Below the pieces are notes generated by a model. It had not been told where the DNA came from. It searched no databases and worked only from the letters and a program-made list of their open reading frames with translations. From Jeotgalicoccus saudimassiliensis (GTDB lineage Bacteria; Bacillota; Bacilli; Staphylococcales; Salinicoccaceae): DNA of 64,000 bases. Shown here piece after piece: positions 20,496 to 30,011 of this stretch. A program made the translations under genes and the position numbers. Every line of letters starts with the position of its first letter. The first letter of the stretch is position 1. Location of the stretch: positions 744,001 through 808,000 of the forward strand of contig NZ_CCSE01000001.1 of the NCBI RefSeq assembly GCF_000756715.1, read 5' to 3'.

Positions 20496-21320
20496 ATGTC
20501 GAATTTTAAAATTATCGTTGCATCAGACTCAGTCGGAGAAACAGGCGAACTCGTAACGAAAGCCTGCCTGTCACAATTTAAAATCGACTCGCCGGATAAT
20601 GTGATTGACCGTTATCCCTATGTGGATAATCAGGATGACGTTGACGATGTGATAGACCTGGCAAAAAGTAAAAATGCCCTTGTCGTTTATACGTTAATCA
20701 CACCGTCGCTTAGAAAATACATGGCTGCAGAGCTGGACAGAGAAGATATTTCATATATAGATGTAATGGGACCGCTGATGGATGAGATTTCAAATGCGAC
20801 CGGCCTTGAACCGTATAATGAGCCCGGGAGAGTACACCGTCTTGATGAAGATTACTTCAAGAAGATTGAAGCGATTGAATTTGCTGTTAAATATGATGAC
20901 GGTAAAGATACCAGCGGTCTCGAAAAGGCAGATATCATCCTGCTCGGTGTGTCGAGAACTTCGAAAACACCGTTGTCTCAGTTCCTCGCACTGAAAAAAT
21001 ATAAAGTAATGAACGTACCGCTCGTTCCGGAAGTGAAGCCACCGGCTGAACTGTTTGAAGTCGACCCTGACAAGTGTGTCGCTTTAAGAATTAACCCGGA
21101 TACGCTGAACAAAATACGTAAAGAGCGTCTAAGCCAGCTCGGCTTAAAGGATACAGCGATGTATGCCAACAGCACGCGCATCGAGGATGAATTAACATAC
21201 TTCGATGAAATTATCGGTAAAATCGGCTGTCCGGTAATCGATGTATCGGATAAGGCAATCGAAGAAACTGCGAATGCCATTATGAAATACGTGGATAGCG
21301 AGAGTAATATTAGAGGGTGA
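20496..21320 (+). CDS. yqfL: Pyruvate, phosphate dikinase regulatory protein (bifunctional kinase/phosphorylase)
   Basis: The 274-residue DUF299-family protein contains the P-loop-like [15 protein letters not shown] (about residue 150) and the N-terminal [10 protein letters not shown] motif. It inactivates PPDK by ADP-dependent phosphorylation and reactivates it by phosphorolysis. Its start lies 7 bases after ccpN with TGGAGTGA as ribosome site. The pair suggests coordinated control of pyruvate/PEP flux. Confidence 0.95.
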   Translation: MSNFKIIVASDSVGETGELVTKACLSQFKIDSPDNVIDRYPYVDNQDDVDDVIDLAKSKNALVVYTLITPSLRKYMAAELDREDISYIDVMGPLMDEISNATGLEPYNEPGRVHRLDEDYFKKIEAIEFAVKYDDGKDTSGLEKADIILLGVSRTSKTPLSQFLALKKYKVMNVPLVPEVKPPAELFEVDPDKCVALRINPDTLNKIRKERLSQLGLKDTAMYANSTRIEDELTYFDEIIGKIGCPVIDVSDKAIEETANAIMKYVDSESNIRG

Positions 21321-21324
21321 TTAT

Positions 21325-23076
21325 GTGAGAATACCCGAGGAAACCATAGCTAAAATAAAAGACGAGACCGACATTACCGAGCTGGTGGCAAGTTACATAA
21401 AACTTGAACGGCGCGGACGGAACTATGTTGGTCTCTGTCCGTTTCACGACGAAAAAACACCGTCTTTTTCAGTCAGCCCGGAAAAGCAGATCGCACATTG
21501 TTTCGGCTGTAAAAAAGGCGGCAACGTATTCCAGTTTCTGATGGAAATTGAGAATATGTCATTCGCTGAAGCGGCTGCAAAACTCGGAGAACCGCTGAAC
21601 ATAAAAATAGATACACAAACGAGCAATATTGCAGAAAGCGATATGACGTTTATCCGTATGCATGAATATATGACGGGACTGTACCATCAGCTGCTCGTCA
21701 ATACAAACGAAGGTGAAAAAGCGCTGCAGTATTTACTCGACCGGGGATTCCCGATGGAGTTAATCCGCTCGGAACAGATCGGTTATGCGCCGGATATGCC
21801 GAAGTTTGCAACGAATGCGCTGCTGGAACAGGGCTACAATGAAGAAACTGCCTATCAGGCCGGACTTGTCTCGAGAAATGAAGAAAACTTCTCATATTAC
21901 GACCGTTTTGTCGGCCGTATTATGATTCCCATTAAAAATCATCAGGGGCACCTGGTCGGTTATACCGCGAGAAGTATAGACGGCAGTGAACCGAAATATT
22001 TAAACACTCCCGAAACGGAAACCTTCAAAAAGCGCGAACTGTTTTTTAATCTGCACGATGCGAGAAAGCATGTGAGAAAACTTGATAATATCATTTTAAT
22101 GGAAGGGCATCTCGATGTTCTGAAAGTTAAAACGACGAAAGTTAAACATATCGTTGCAACGATGGGAACCGAACTCAGTCAGGAGAACGTGAGCCTGCTG
22201 GAAAGGCTGTCTTCAAACGTTACTATTATGTTTGACGGGGACTCAGCAGGCCGTAATGCCACGTTGAAAGTCGGGGACACACTGCTGAAACGCGGACTGA
22301 ATGTCTACGTACAGAAAATCCCGGATAAAATGGATCCGGATGAATATATCGAAACGTTCGGTGCTGAAAAGTTCGAGCAGTTTATCGCGGATGAGCAGCA
22401 GCATTATCTGCATTTTAAAGCGGAAGTGCTGCGTCATGAGGCTAAGGAGAACGACATGAAACTGACGCAGCACCTGAACACGCTGGCAGGGGACCTGCAG
22501 TTTGTCAGGGACCACCTGACGGCGGAACGGCTCATCGTAACCATCAGTTCGATTTTCGGTGTGGATAAGCAGGCGCTTTCCGGCATTATACCGGAACCCG
22601 TCAGACAGGAACCTGACTACCGTATTCCTGAACCTGTAAGGGAACAGATGACACTTCGTCAGAAAAAAGAGCGCTACTTAACTAAATTAATGATGGCTAA
22701 CCGCGAATTTCTGCTTGAATACAGGGATGCGCTTGATGAGAATGTCTTAACGTACCGTCCTTATTATGATATAATGAGAGGACTTTGTGCTTATTTTGAG
22801 GCGCACGGAGAATTCGATATTTCGATGGCCCTTAACTATCTTGATCCTGCACTGACGGACACACTCATAGAACTCGACGGAATGTCGATTCATGAAGACG
22901 TCTCACATAGTGAAATAAATGATTATCTTGAAGATTTAAGTGGTATAAGAAATAGTGAATACGAAAAACAGGAAATTTACCGCAAATTGGAAGTTGCGGA
23001 ACGTGACAACGATATGGAACTGCAGATTAAGCTGACTCAGCAGTTGATTGAGCTTAACCGGATACACAAAATGTAG
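21325..23076 (+). CDS. dnaG: DNA primase
   Basis: The 583-residue protein has a CHC2 zinc finger (CPFHDEKTPSF ... CFGCKKGG), a TOPRIM catalytic core (EGHLDVL, MFDGDSAGRNA) and a C-terminal helicase-binding domain. It makes RNA primers at the replication fork. The GTG start lies 4 bases after the yqfL stop, with GAGGGTGA as ribosome site. It precedes rpoD by 24 bases, preserving the dnaG-rpoD half of the macromolecular synthesis operon; rpsU is about 10 kb away. Confidence 0.97.
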   Translation: MRIPEETIAKIKDETDITELVASYIKLERRGRNYVGLCPFHDEKTPSFSVSPEKQIAHCFGCKKGGNVFQFLMEIENMSFAEAAAKLGEPLNIKIDTQTSNIAESDMTFIRMHEYMTGLYHQLLVNTNEGEKALQYLLDRGFPMELIRSEQIGYAPDMPKFATNALLEQGYNEETAYQAGLVSRNEENFSYYDRFVGRIMIPIKNHQGHLVGYTARSIDGSEPKYLNTPETETFKKRELFFNLHDARKHVRKLDNIILMEGHLDVLKVKTTKVKHIVATMGTELSQENVSLLERLSSNVTIMFDGDSAGRNATLKVGDTLLKRGLNVYVQKIPDKMDPDEYIETFGAEKFEQFIADEQQHYLHFKAEVLRHEAKENDMKLTQHLNTLAGDLQFVRDHLTAERLIVTISSIFGVDKQALSGIIPEPVRQEPDYRIPEPVREQMTLRQKKERYLTKLMMANREFLLEYRDALDENVLTYRPYYDIMRGLCAYFEAHGEFDISMALNYLDPALTDTLIELDGMSIHEDVSHSEINDYLEDLSGIRNSEYEKQEIYRKLEVAERDNDMELQIKLTQQLIELNRIHKM

Positions 23077-23100
23077 TTTTTATAACTTAGGAGGCACAGT

Positions 23101-24207
23101 ATGGCGAAGAAAAAAGCAATTACAGTTGAACCGAAAGAAGTGGATTTCACAACTGTCGAACAGGCAAAAGCGTTCCTGCTGGAAAAAGGGAAGAAAGACG
23201 GACAGCTGTCCCACGAAGAAGTTGCAGATAAGCTTGCAAACTTCGAACTGGATTCAGATGCAATGGATGAATTTTTCGAGGAACTGAACGAAAATGAAAT
23301 TCAGATGATCAATGAAAAAGACGCAGCTGATACAGATGAAAAACTCGATCTTTCTGATATGAGTGCACCTCCGGGCGTTAAAATCAACGACCCTGTGCGT
23401 ATGTACTTAAAAGAAATCGGCCGCGTGGATTTACTGACCGCAGCAGAAGAAGTGGAACTGGCAAAACGTATCGAACAGGGTGATGATATTGCCAGAAGCC
23501 GTCTTGCTGAAGCAAACCTCCGCCTTGTTGTAAGTATTGCAAAACGCTATGTCGGACGTGGAATGCTCTTCCTCGATTTAATTCAGGAAGGTAACATGGG
23601 TCTGATTAAAGCAGTGGAAAAATTCGACTTTACAAAAGGATTTAAATTCTCGACGTACGCAACGTGGTGGATCCGTCAGGCGATTACACGTGCGATTGCC
23701 GACCAGGCAAGAACGATCCGAATCCCTGTGCATATGGTCGAAACGATCAACAAACTGATTCGTATTCAACGCCAGCTGCTGCAGGATTTAGGACGTGAAC
23801 CGACACCGGAAGAAATCGGTGAAGAAATGGACCTGCCTGCTGAAAAGGTTCGTGAAATTCTTAAGATTGCACAGGAGCCTGTATCTCTTGAAACACCGAT
23901 TGGTGAAGAAGATGACAGTCATCTTGGTGACTTTATCGAAGACCAGGAAGCACAGAGCCCGTCGGATCATGCAGCGTATGAGCTGTTAAAAGAACAGCTT
24001 GAAGACGTACTCGATACTTTAACAGACCGTGAAGAAAATGTACTCCGTCTCCGTTTCGGACTGGACGACGGCCGAACGCGCACACTGGAAGAGGTAGGTA
24101 AAGTATTCGGTGTTACACGCGAACGTATCAGACAAATTGAAGCGAAGGCACTTCGTAAACTCAGACATCCGTCAAGAAGCAAGAAACTAAAAGACTTTAT
24201 GGATTAA
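23101..24207 (+). CDS. rpoD: Primary sigma factor SigA (RpoD)
   Basis: The 368-residue protein has region 1.1, region 1.2 ([16 protein letters not shown]), region 2 ([27 protein letters not shown]), region 3 and region 4 with [17 protein letters not shown] near the end. The length equals the S. aureus and B. subtilis SigA class. It directs RNA polymerase to the TTGACA/TATAAT promoters visible throughout this window. AGGAGG precedes the ATG. Confidence 0.99.
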   Translation: MAKKKAITVEPKEVDFTTVEQAKAFLLEKGKKDGQLSHEEVADKLANFELDSDAMDEFFEELNENEIQMINEKDAADTDEKLDLSDMSAPPGVKINDPVRMYLKEIGRVDLLTAAEEVELAKRIEQGDDIARSRLAEANLRLVVSIAKRYVGRGMLFLDLIQEGNMGLIKAVEKFDFTKGFKFSTYATWWIRQAITRAIADQARTIRIPVHMVETINKLIRIQRQLLQDLGREPTPEEIGEEMDLPAEKVREILKIAQEPVSLETPIGEEDDSHLGDFIEDQEAQSPSDHAAYELLKEQLEDVLDTLTDREENVLRLRFGLDDGRTRTLEEVGKVFGVTRERIRQIEAKALRKLRHPSRSKKLKDFMD

Positions 24208-24233
24208 GAGTGTAATATTTTATCAAAATTGTT

Positions 24234-24261
24234 TTGACTTTGACACAATTTGAGATACAAT
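24234..24261 (+). promoter_or_regulatory. Promoter region of the cytochrome c550 gene
   Basis: TTGACT (24234-24239) and TACAAT (24256-24261) have a 16-base spacer; an overlapping TTGACA (24240) with TATATA (24262) is an alternative. An inverted repeat TCAAAATTGT ... ACAATTTGA (24223-24253) overlaps the -35 region. Confidence 0.55.
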
Positions 24262-24304
24262 TATATATGAGATAACATGAATAACAGAAGAGGGGGTAAC
24301 ATTA

Positions 24305-24685
24305 ATGAATAAAAATCCTATAATTCCATTCTTACTGATTATTTTCTTAGGAATCGGACTTGTGTTCTTACTTTCAGGTTTAGGCGCAACTGACGACGGT
24401 GAAGAAGATGTAGCAACTGAAGAAGGTACTGAGGAATCAGGCGGCGGCGAAGAAGCTTCAAGCGGCGACGTTGATGCAGAAGGAATCGCTCGCGATAACT
24501 GTGCTTCATGTCACGGACAAGACTTCAGCGGCGCAATGGGTCCTGCATTAGCTGGAACTAGTCTTGATGAAGAAGGATTCACGTCAATCGTACGTGACGG
24601 ACAAGGCTCAATGCCTGCCTTCTCAGCAGATCAGATTGCTGACGAGGAGCTAACAGCTTTATACCAGTTCTTCTCTGAACAATAA
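24305..24685 (+). CDS. cccA: Membrane-anchored cytochrome c550
   Basis: The 126-residue protein has one N-terminal transmembrane anchor (about residues 7-27), a very acidic Gly/Glu/Asp linker (28-58), and a class I cytochrome c domain. The heme site is CASCH (Cys66, Cys69, His70) and Met103 (GSMPAF) is the probable axial ligand. It carries electrons to a cytochrome c oxidase at the outer membrane face. The location after rpoD is the same as B. subtilis cccA; S. aureus lacks it. It has its own promoter and terminator. Confidence 0.95.
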   Translation: MNKNPIIPFLLIIFLGIGLVFLLSGLGATDDGEEDVATEEGTEESGGGEEASSGDVDAEGIARDNCASCHGQDFSGAMGPALAGTSLDEEGFTSIVRDGQGSMPAFSADQIADEELTALYQFFSEQ

Positions 24686-24693
24686 TTACTTAT

Positions 24694-24726
24694 AAAAAAG
24701 ACTCTCAATGATGGGGGTCTTTTTTT
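24694..24726 (+). terminator. Terminator of cccA
   Basis: An A-rich/T-rich stem (AAAAAAGACTCTC / GGGGGTCTTTTTT with two G-T wobbles) ends in a T-run. Confidence 0.8.
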
Positions 24727-24743
24727 AATACAGGAGTGAGGAA

Positions 24744-25436
24744 ATGTTAAACCAAAGACTTAAGGCAGTATCGGATTATATTACCGGGGATGCGCTTGTT
24801 GATATCGGTTCTGATCATGCATATTTACCGATTTATGCTGTTGAAAATAACATTATTAAAAAAGCAATCTGCGGAGAAATTGTACGCGGACCATACGAAT
24901 CTTCTGTTAAAAACGTGCAGCAGCACAAGTTATCGGAGTTAATTAAAATCAGACTGGGTGACGGTTTATCCGTACTGCGCAGTATGGATGATGTCGATAC
25001 GATTACTATTTGCGGCATGGGTGGTCCGTTAATCGCCGAAATTATCGAGGAAGGCATGCAGTTTGTTCACGGCAAGCCCCGCTTTATTACACAGGCGAAT
25101 ACTTATCCGTACCCGATACGTAAAATTATGGCACAGCATAATTACAAAATTACAGATGAACTGCAGTTAAAGGACGGACCGTATTTCTATGATATTCTTG
25201 TCTTTGATTACTCGGAGGACCCTGTTGAATACAGCGAAGCCGAGCTGCGTTTCGGACCTGTAAATATTGACAAGAGAGAACCGGTGTTTATCGGCCAGCT
25301 GGAACGTGAAAAGAGTCATATAGAAAAAATATTAAATGGTATCAACGATAGAGAGAAGAATATAGATAAAGTCACGAGACTTGAATCTAATCTTAAATAT
25401 GTCGATGAGGTGCTCGGGAATGTTAAAGGTAAGTAA
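24744..25436 (+). CDS. trmK: tRNA (adenine-22-N1)-methyltransferase
   Basis: The 230-residue class I methyltransferase shows ALVDIGSDHAYLPI as SAM-binding motif I and ICGMGGPLIAEI, both TrmK family marks. It methylates A22 in the D-loop of tRNAs. GGAGTGAGG precedes the ATG. The end overlaps the start of the Nif3-like gene by 17 bases, as in the Bacillus yqfN-yqfO pair. Confidence 0.95.
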   Translation: MLNQRLKAVSDYITGDALVDIGSDHAYLPIYAVENNIIKKAICGEIVRGPYESSVKNVQQHKLSELIKIRLGDGLSVLRSMDDVDTITICGMGGPLIAEIIEEGMQFVHGKPRFITQANTYPYPIRKIMAQHNYKITDELQLKDGPYFYDILVFDYSEDPVEYSEAELRFGPVNIDKREPVFIGQLEREKSHIEKILNGINDREKNIDKVTRLESNLKYVDEVLGNVKGK

Positions 25437-26499
25437 TTTATTAAATCAGCTGAATGAAATTGCCCCGTTTTCAGACAGTGAGAAATGGGATAATACAGGT
25501 CTTTTGATCGGTGATGAAGATGATGAGGTGACGGGAATTTTAACGGCGCTCGACTGCAGTATGGAAACTGTTGATGAAGCTGTGATGATGAATGCGAATG
25601 TCATTATCAGTCATCACCCGCTTATTTTTCCCGATTTGTCGAAAGTCGTGAATAAAGGACCGGGCGCTGTGATTCGTAAACTGATTAAAAATGATATTAA
25701 TCTGATTGCAATGCATACGAACCTGGATCATCAAAAAAATGGTGTCAGCCATATGATTGCCAAAGCATTAGGCTACCCGGAAACTGAAATACTGCTGCCT
25801 GAAGTCGGTAATTTTAAAAAACTCAGAGTGAATATTAACGCTGAGGATAAAAATACCTTCAAGGATAATCTTTTGAAAAATGCGTCTGTCGGGAACATGG
25901 GGGATTATTCAGAAGTCAGTTTTGAGTATGAGGTACACGGACAGTTTAAGCCGGGCAGTACGTCCAATCCGACAATAGGGACACCCGGGACGCTTGAATA
26001 CGTGGATGAATATGTTATCGAATGTATTTTTGACGGAAGAGATCAACAAGCCGTGATCGATGCAGTTAAACGATATCATCCATACGAAGAGCCGGCGTAT
26101 GATATTTTCAGTCTTGACCGTAAGGCTGATACAGGTCTTGGCGTGATGTTTGACTACGGTGATACGCTAGGCAGTCTCGTTCAGTTAATCGAGGAGAAGA
26201 CCGGACTGAAAACTGTGAACGTCGTTAAAGGCAACGACCGTATCATTAAAAAAGCGGCAATTATCGGGGGTTCCGGCATGAGCTTTGCCGGTATGGTATT
26301 TAACAGCGGCGCAGATGTGCTGATTACCGGTGATGTGAAGTATCATGAAGCATATGATTCAAAACAGGCCGGTTATAACATTATCGATGCAGGACATTAT
26401 CTTGAAGTCTTAATGACAGAAGGACTGAGAGAACTGATTAAAGAACGCATTGATGTTCCTGTTAGTGCTTCCGGCGTATCAACAAACCCATTTGAATAA
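25420..26499 (+). CDS. yqfO: Nif3-like dinuclear metal protein (GTP cyclohydrolase I type 2 family)
   Basis: The 359-residue protein has the Nif3 metal motifs ISHHPLIF and AMHTNLDH in the N-terminal half and GGSGMSFAG plus DAGHYLEV in the C-terminal half. Between them (about residues 125-235) lies a PII/CutA1-like insert, as in long YqfO proteins. Its biochemical role is not settled. The start at 25420 follows GAGGTG; an upstream in-frame ATG would overlap trmK by 56 bases and lacks a good ribosome site. Confidence 0.93.
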   Translation: MLKVSNLLNQLNEIAPFSDSEKWDNTGLLIGDEDDEVTGILTALDCSMETVDEAVMMNANVIISHHPLIFPDLSKVVNKGPGAVIRKLIKNDINLIAMHTNLDHQKNGVSHMIAKALGYPETEILLPEVGNFKKLRVNINAEDKNTFKDNLLKNASVGNMGDYSEVSFEYEVHGQFKPGSTSNPTIGTPGTLEYVDEYVIECIFDGRDQQAVIDAVKRYHPYEEPAYDIFSLDRKADTGLGVMFDYGDTLGSLVQLIEEKTGLKTVNVVKGNDRIIKKAAIIGGSGMSFAGMVFNSGADVLITGDVKYHEAYDSKQAGYNIIDAGHYLEVLMTEGLRELIKERIDVPVSASGVSTNPFE

Positions 26500-26501
26500 A
26501 G

Positions 26502-26540
26502 AAAAATGCGGAATCTGAAATTCAGATTCCGCATTTTTTT
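26502..26540. terminator. Bidirectional terminator between yqfO and ispH
   Basis: An 18-bp stem (AAAAATGCGGAATCTGAA and its complement) with A- and T-run flanks lies between convergent genes. Confidence 0.92.
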
Positions 26541-27501
26541 ATTCCATAATTTTAACCGGTTCAGGGTTTTTAATCTTCGGCAGAATTTTAGCCATAGGTA
26601 CTGAAGACTTCGGCGCTTCCTGCTGTTCGATATTATAATTTTTAATATACGTAATGACTTCCTTCACAATAGGTGTCGGAGTTGAAGCGCCTGCTGTAAC
26701 TGCAACTTTTTCAACGCCCTCAAGCCATTCGTTTTTCAGGTCGTTTAAAGAACTGATACGGTAAGCATTCGTATGTGCGATTTCTTTCGATACCTGAGTC
26801 AGACGGTTTGAGTTGTTACTCTTAGGGTCGCCGACAACGATTAAGAGATCAGCTTCTCCTGCCTGTTCGGCAACTGCTTCCTGTCTGACCTGGGTCGCAA
26901 GACAGATTTCCTTATGCACTTCGATGTGCGGGAACTGAACTTTCAGCTCATCCATAATATGGCTGACATCCCACTGACTCATTGTCGTCTGGTTTGTTAC
27001 AATCAGTTTTTTATCAGTAAGGTACGCCGGCAGTTCTGCAACATCATCGAGAGTTTCAATTAAGTGAACGTGGTCCGGTGCAACACCCATAGCGCCTTCC
27101 GGTTCAGGATGGTCTTTTTTACCGATGTAAATGACATCGTAATCATCGGCAGTTTTTTCCCTGATCAGATCGTGGGTAAATTCTACATCCGGACAAGTTG
27201 CATCGATGCAGACAAGTCCTTTTTCCCTGGCACGTGCTTTGACCTGCGGTGAGACACCGTGTGCAGTAAAGATTACTGTACCGCTCTCGATCTGTTCGAG
27301 GATTTCCAGACGGTTAGGACCGTCAAGTGTGATGATGCCTTCTTCTTCAAATGCATCCGTCACATGTTTATTGTGTACAATCATGCCTAAAATATATATA
27401 GGACGCGGCAGTGACTGATCCAGTGAAGCATTGCGCGCAATCACCATTGCATCGACAACACCGTAACAGTAACCGCGCGGTGAGATTTTAATAATATCCA
27501 T
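26539..27501 (-). CDS. ispH: 4-hydroxy-3-methylbut-2-enyl diphosphate reductase
   Basis: The 320-residue iron-sulfur enzyme starts [19 protein letters not shown], whose Cys is a cluster ligand. Further conserved cysteines lie in [10 protein letters not shown] and [12 protein letters not shown], with AHGVSP and TAGASTP nearby. It catalyses the last step of the MEP pathway, giving IPP and DMAPP. Its presence with ispG shows this organism uses MEP rather than the mevalonate route of S. aureus. GGAGGAG precedes the ATG at 27501. The locus matches B. subtilis yqfP. Confidence 0.97.
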   Translation of the reverse strand: MDIIKISPRGYCYGVVDAMVIARNASLDQSLPRPIYILGMIVHNKHVTDAFEEEGIITLDGPNRLEILEQIESGTVIFTAHGVSPQVKARAREKGLVCIDATCPDVEFTHDLIREKTADDYDVIYIGKKDHPEPEGAMGVAPDHVHLIETLDDVAELPAYLTDKKLIVTNQTTMSQWDVSHIMDELKVQFPHIEVHKEICLATQVRQEAVAEQAGEADLLIVVGDPKSNNSNRLTQVSKEIAHTNAYRISSLNDLKNEWLEGVEKVAVTAGASTPTPIVKEVITYIKNYNIEQQEAPKSSVPMAKILPKIKNPEPVKIME

Positions 27502-27525
27502 AAGTAGAACTCCTCCTTACATTTG

Positions 27526-27553
27526 ATTATACTTAATTTTACGGGATATTCAA
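27526..27553 (-). promoter_or_regulatory. Candidate promoter of ispH
   Basis: On the reverse strand, TTGAAT and TATAAT are separated by 16 bases, about 25 bases upstream of the ispH start. Confidence 0.5.
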
Positions 27554-27642
27554 ATCATCCAAATGGCTGAACGATTATTATAGCGTAAATATGCGTTTTT
27601 GGTTATAATTGATGAGGAGTTTGAAAGGGACAGGTGACATAT

Positions 27643-28980
27643 ATGTCAAATGCATTTAAAAGATTTGAATTTAACAATACGATGCTCGACACGATCGGGC
27701 GCATCGGGTTTACACACCCGACAATGGTACAGGAGCGCGTTATACCGCGTATCTTAAAAGGCAGCAACGTCGTAGCACAGTCGGCAACAGGCAGCGGGAA
27801 AAGCCACGCCTTTTTACTGCCGCTGATTTATAATATCGATGAAACACAAAAGACGCCGCAGGTCATCGTAATGGCGCCGACGAGAGAACTTGCAAAACAG
27901 CTGGAAGGTATGGCGAAAAAAGTTCTTGAGTCATATGAAGAAATCAGCTGCCGTGCATTTATCGGCGGAACGGAAATGAAACGAGACGAAGAACGTGCAC
28001 GTCAAAATCCGCAGCTTGTTATCGGTACACCGACGAGAATAAAAGATTTAATCGATAATCAGGCACTCGATATTCACGCAGCCAAAACTGTCGTAATCGA
28101 TGAAGCAGACCTGATGGTAGACCTCGGCTTTATGGCGGATGTTGACTATATTTCGAACCGCATTTCGACAGCAAGTCAGTTTCTTGTGTTTTCTGCCACT
28201 ATCCCTGAACCGTTAAAACACTTTATGGAAAAATATATTGGCGAGACGGAAATTATTGTAATTGATACGCCGCTTAACAAAGCGTCTATTCATTACAGTC
28301 TTGTACCTGTAAAAGGAACAGGCAGACTGGAGAAGACGCTTCAGCTGACACAAAATATTACACCGTATATCGGATTAATTTTTGCCAATTCACGTGAACG
28401 TGCCGACGAACTGTTTGCTTACTTAAAAGAAGCAGGAGTTAACGTCGGGTTATTCCACGGCGGACTGAAGCCCCGTGAGCGCAGTCAGGAAATTAAAAAG
28501 ATTGAAAATCTGGACTACCACTGGGTCGTTGCAAGTGATCTTGCAGCACGCGGACTTGACTTTGACGGAGCATCACATGTTATTAACTATGACATTCCGA
28601 AGCAGATAGAATTCTTTACACACAGAGTAGGGCGTGTCGGACGCGGTTCATACAGCGGTGTGGCGATTACACTTTACGAACCGAGTGAAGAGAACGAAAT
28701 CGATACACTTGAAGAAAAAGGATATGTATTCAATCATGAAGATATCCGCGGCGGTGAATTAAAATCAATTAAAGACCGTACGATGCGTGCAGGCAGAAGC
28801 AAACGTTCAAAAACAAACAAATCGCAAAACTACAAAGTACGCGCTCCTAAAAAAGTAAAGCCGGGATACAAGAAGAAAATCAAGTTCCAGAAAGAAGAAC
28901 TTGAGCGCCAGGAGCGCAGACGCTATGCCAAGGCTAAATCACGCAACGAAAAGAAAAGAAATAAAAAAGACAATAAGTAG
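27643..28980 (+). CDS. cshB: DEAD-box ATP-dependent RNA helicase CshB
   Basis: About 445 residues: Q motif region, motif I (AQSATGSGKS), Ia (APTRELA), II (DEAD in IDEADLMVD), III (SAT in FSATIP), V (ASDLAARGLDF) and VI (HRVGRVGRG), then a very basic Lys/Arg tail for RNA binding. CshB takes part in RNA remodelling at low temperature. ATG 27643 has AGGTGA five bases upstream; an in-frame GTG at 27634 is possible. It is followed by nfo after 12 bases, as in B. subtilis. Confidence 0.96.
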   Translation: MSNAFKRFEFNNTMLDTIGRIGFTHPTMVQERVIPRILKGSNVVAQSATGSGKSHAFLLPLIYNIDETQKTPQVIVMAPTRELAKQLEGMAKKVLESYEEISCRAFIGGTEMKRDEERARQNPQLVIGTPTRIKDLIDNQALDIHAAKTVVIDEADLMVDLGFMADVDYISNRISTASQFLVFSATIPEPLKHFMEKYIGETEIIVIDTPLNKASIHYSLVPVKGTGRLEKTLQLTQNITPYIGLIFANSRERADELFAYLKEAGVNVGLFHGGLKPRERSQEIKKIENLDYHWVVASDLAARGLDFDGASHVINYDIPKQIEFFTHRVGRVGRGSYSGVAITLYEPSEENEIDTLEEKGYVFNHEDIRGGELKSIKDRTMRAGRSKRSKTNKSQNYKVRAPKKVKPGYKKKIKFQKEELERQERRRYAKAKSRNEKKRNKKDNK

Positions 28981-28992
28981 AGGTTGATATAA

Positions 28993-29898
28993 ATGTTATT
29001 GGGATCACATGTTTCGATGAGCGGTAAGAAAATGCTGGAGGAGTCGGTGACGACTGCAGCTGGTTATGGTGCATCTACATTTATGATTTATACCGGTGCG
29101 CCGCAAAATACGCGCCGTAAAAAAATTGAAGATCTGAATATCGAAAAAGGGCAAAAAGCAATGGCGGAACTTGGTATTACAAATTTCGTCGTGCATGCGC
29201 CTTATATTATTAATATCGCAAATACTCAAAAAGATCATGTATTTAATTTAGGTGTTGAGTTTTTACAGGAAGAGATTGTCCGTACTGAGGCACTGGGCGC
29301 AAAACAGATTGTTCTTCATCCGGGCGCACATGTCGGAGCGGGCAGCGAAGCAGGAATCAAACAGATTATTAAAGGTCTGAATGAAGTGCTGTCAAACGAT
29401 AACGATGTTCAGATTGCACTTGAGACGATGGCAGGAAAAGGTTCTGAAATCGGACGTACTTTTGATGAGATTGCACACATTATGGACGGCGTCACGAACA
29501 ATGAACGTCTGAGCGTGACATTTGATACATGTCACGTTCACGATGCAGGCTACGATATTAGAAACGACTTTGACGGTGTGTTAAATGAGTTTGATAAAAT
29601 TGTCGGCATCGACCGCATTAAAGTGCTGCACATGAATGATTCCAAAAATCCTGTCGGCGCACATAAAGACAGACATGAAAACTTCGGCTTCGGCCACATC
29701 GGTTTCGATGCACTGAACTATATCATTAACCATCCGGAATTCACCGGCATTCCAAAAATTTTAGAAACTCCATTTGTCGGTCCGGATAAGAAAAATCGTG
29801 TTGCACCTTACAAACACGAAATTGACATGATTAAATCAGGGGAATTCGACCCGGGCTTATTAATTAAAATTAATCCTGACGTATCAGTACTGGAATAG
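28993..29898 (+). CDS. nfo: Endonuclease IV (AP endonuclease)
   Basis: The 301-residue TIM-barrel enzyme carries AP endonuclease family 2 motifs: [50 protein letters not shown], with the trinuclear zinc ligands visible. It incises abasic sites in base excision repair. AGAGGTTGAT precedes the ATG. It forms a two-gene unit with cshB and ends at a terminator. Confidence 0.98.
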   Translation: MLLGSHVSMSGKKMLEESVTTAAGYGASTFMIYTGAPQNTRRKKIEDLNIEKGQKAMAELGITNFVVHAPYIINIANTQKDHVFNLGVEFLQEEIVRTEALGAKQIVLHPGAHVGAGSEAGIKQIIKGLNEVLSNDNDVQIALETMAGKGSEIGRTFDEIAHIMDGVTNNERLSVTFDTCHVHDAGYDIRNDFDGVLNEFDKIVGIDRIKVLHMNDSKNPVGAHKDRHENFGFGHIGFDALNYIINHPEFTGIPKILETPFVGPDKKNRVAPYKHEIDMIKSGEFDPGLLIKINPDVSVLE

Positions 29899-29908
29899 TT
29901 AAATTCAC

Positions 29909-29936
29909 AGGGCACCTCCATCGGAGGTGCCCTTTT
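29909..29936 (+). terminator. Terminator of cshB-nfo
   Basis: An 11-bp perfect stem (AGGGCACCTCC / GGAGGTGCCCT) with a 3-base loop is followed by TTTT. Confidence 0.88.
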
Positions 29937-29950
29937 CGTAATGATTCCTA

Positions 29951-29979
29951 TTTACAAAACGGAACGATTACTGTAATAT
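29951..29979 (+). promoter_or_regulatory. Promoter and candidate zinc-responsive operator of the zinc transport operon
   Basis: TTTACA (29951-29956) and TAATAT (29974-29979) have a 17-base spacer. A perfect inverted repeat ATTAC-T-GTAAT (29967-29977) overlaps the -10 box. A further sequence at 29936-29950 (TCGTAATGATTCCTA) resembles the Bacillus/Staphylococcus Zur box (TCGTAAT-N-ATTACGA) in 12 of 15 positions. Zur control is an inference supported by the zur gene in the same operon. Confidence 0.5.
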
Positions 29980-30011
29980 ATATCAGGACATAATTAAAAG
30001 GAGTCTTGTTA

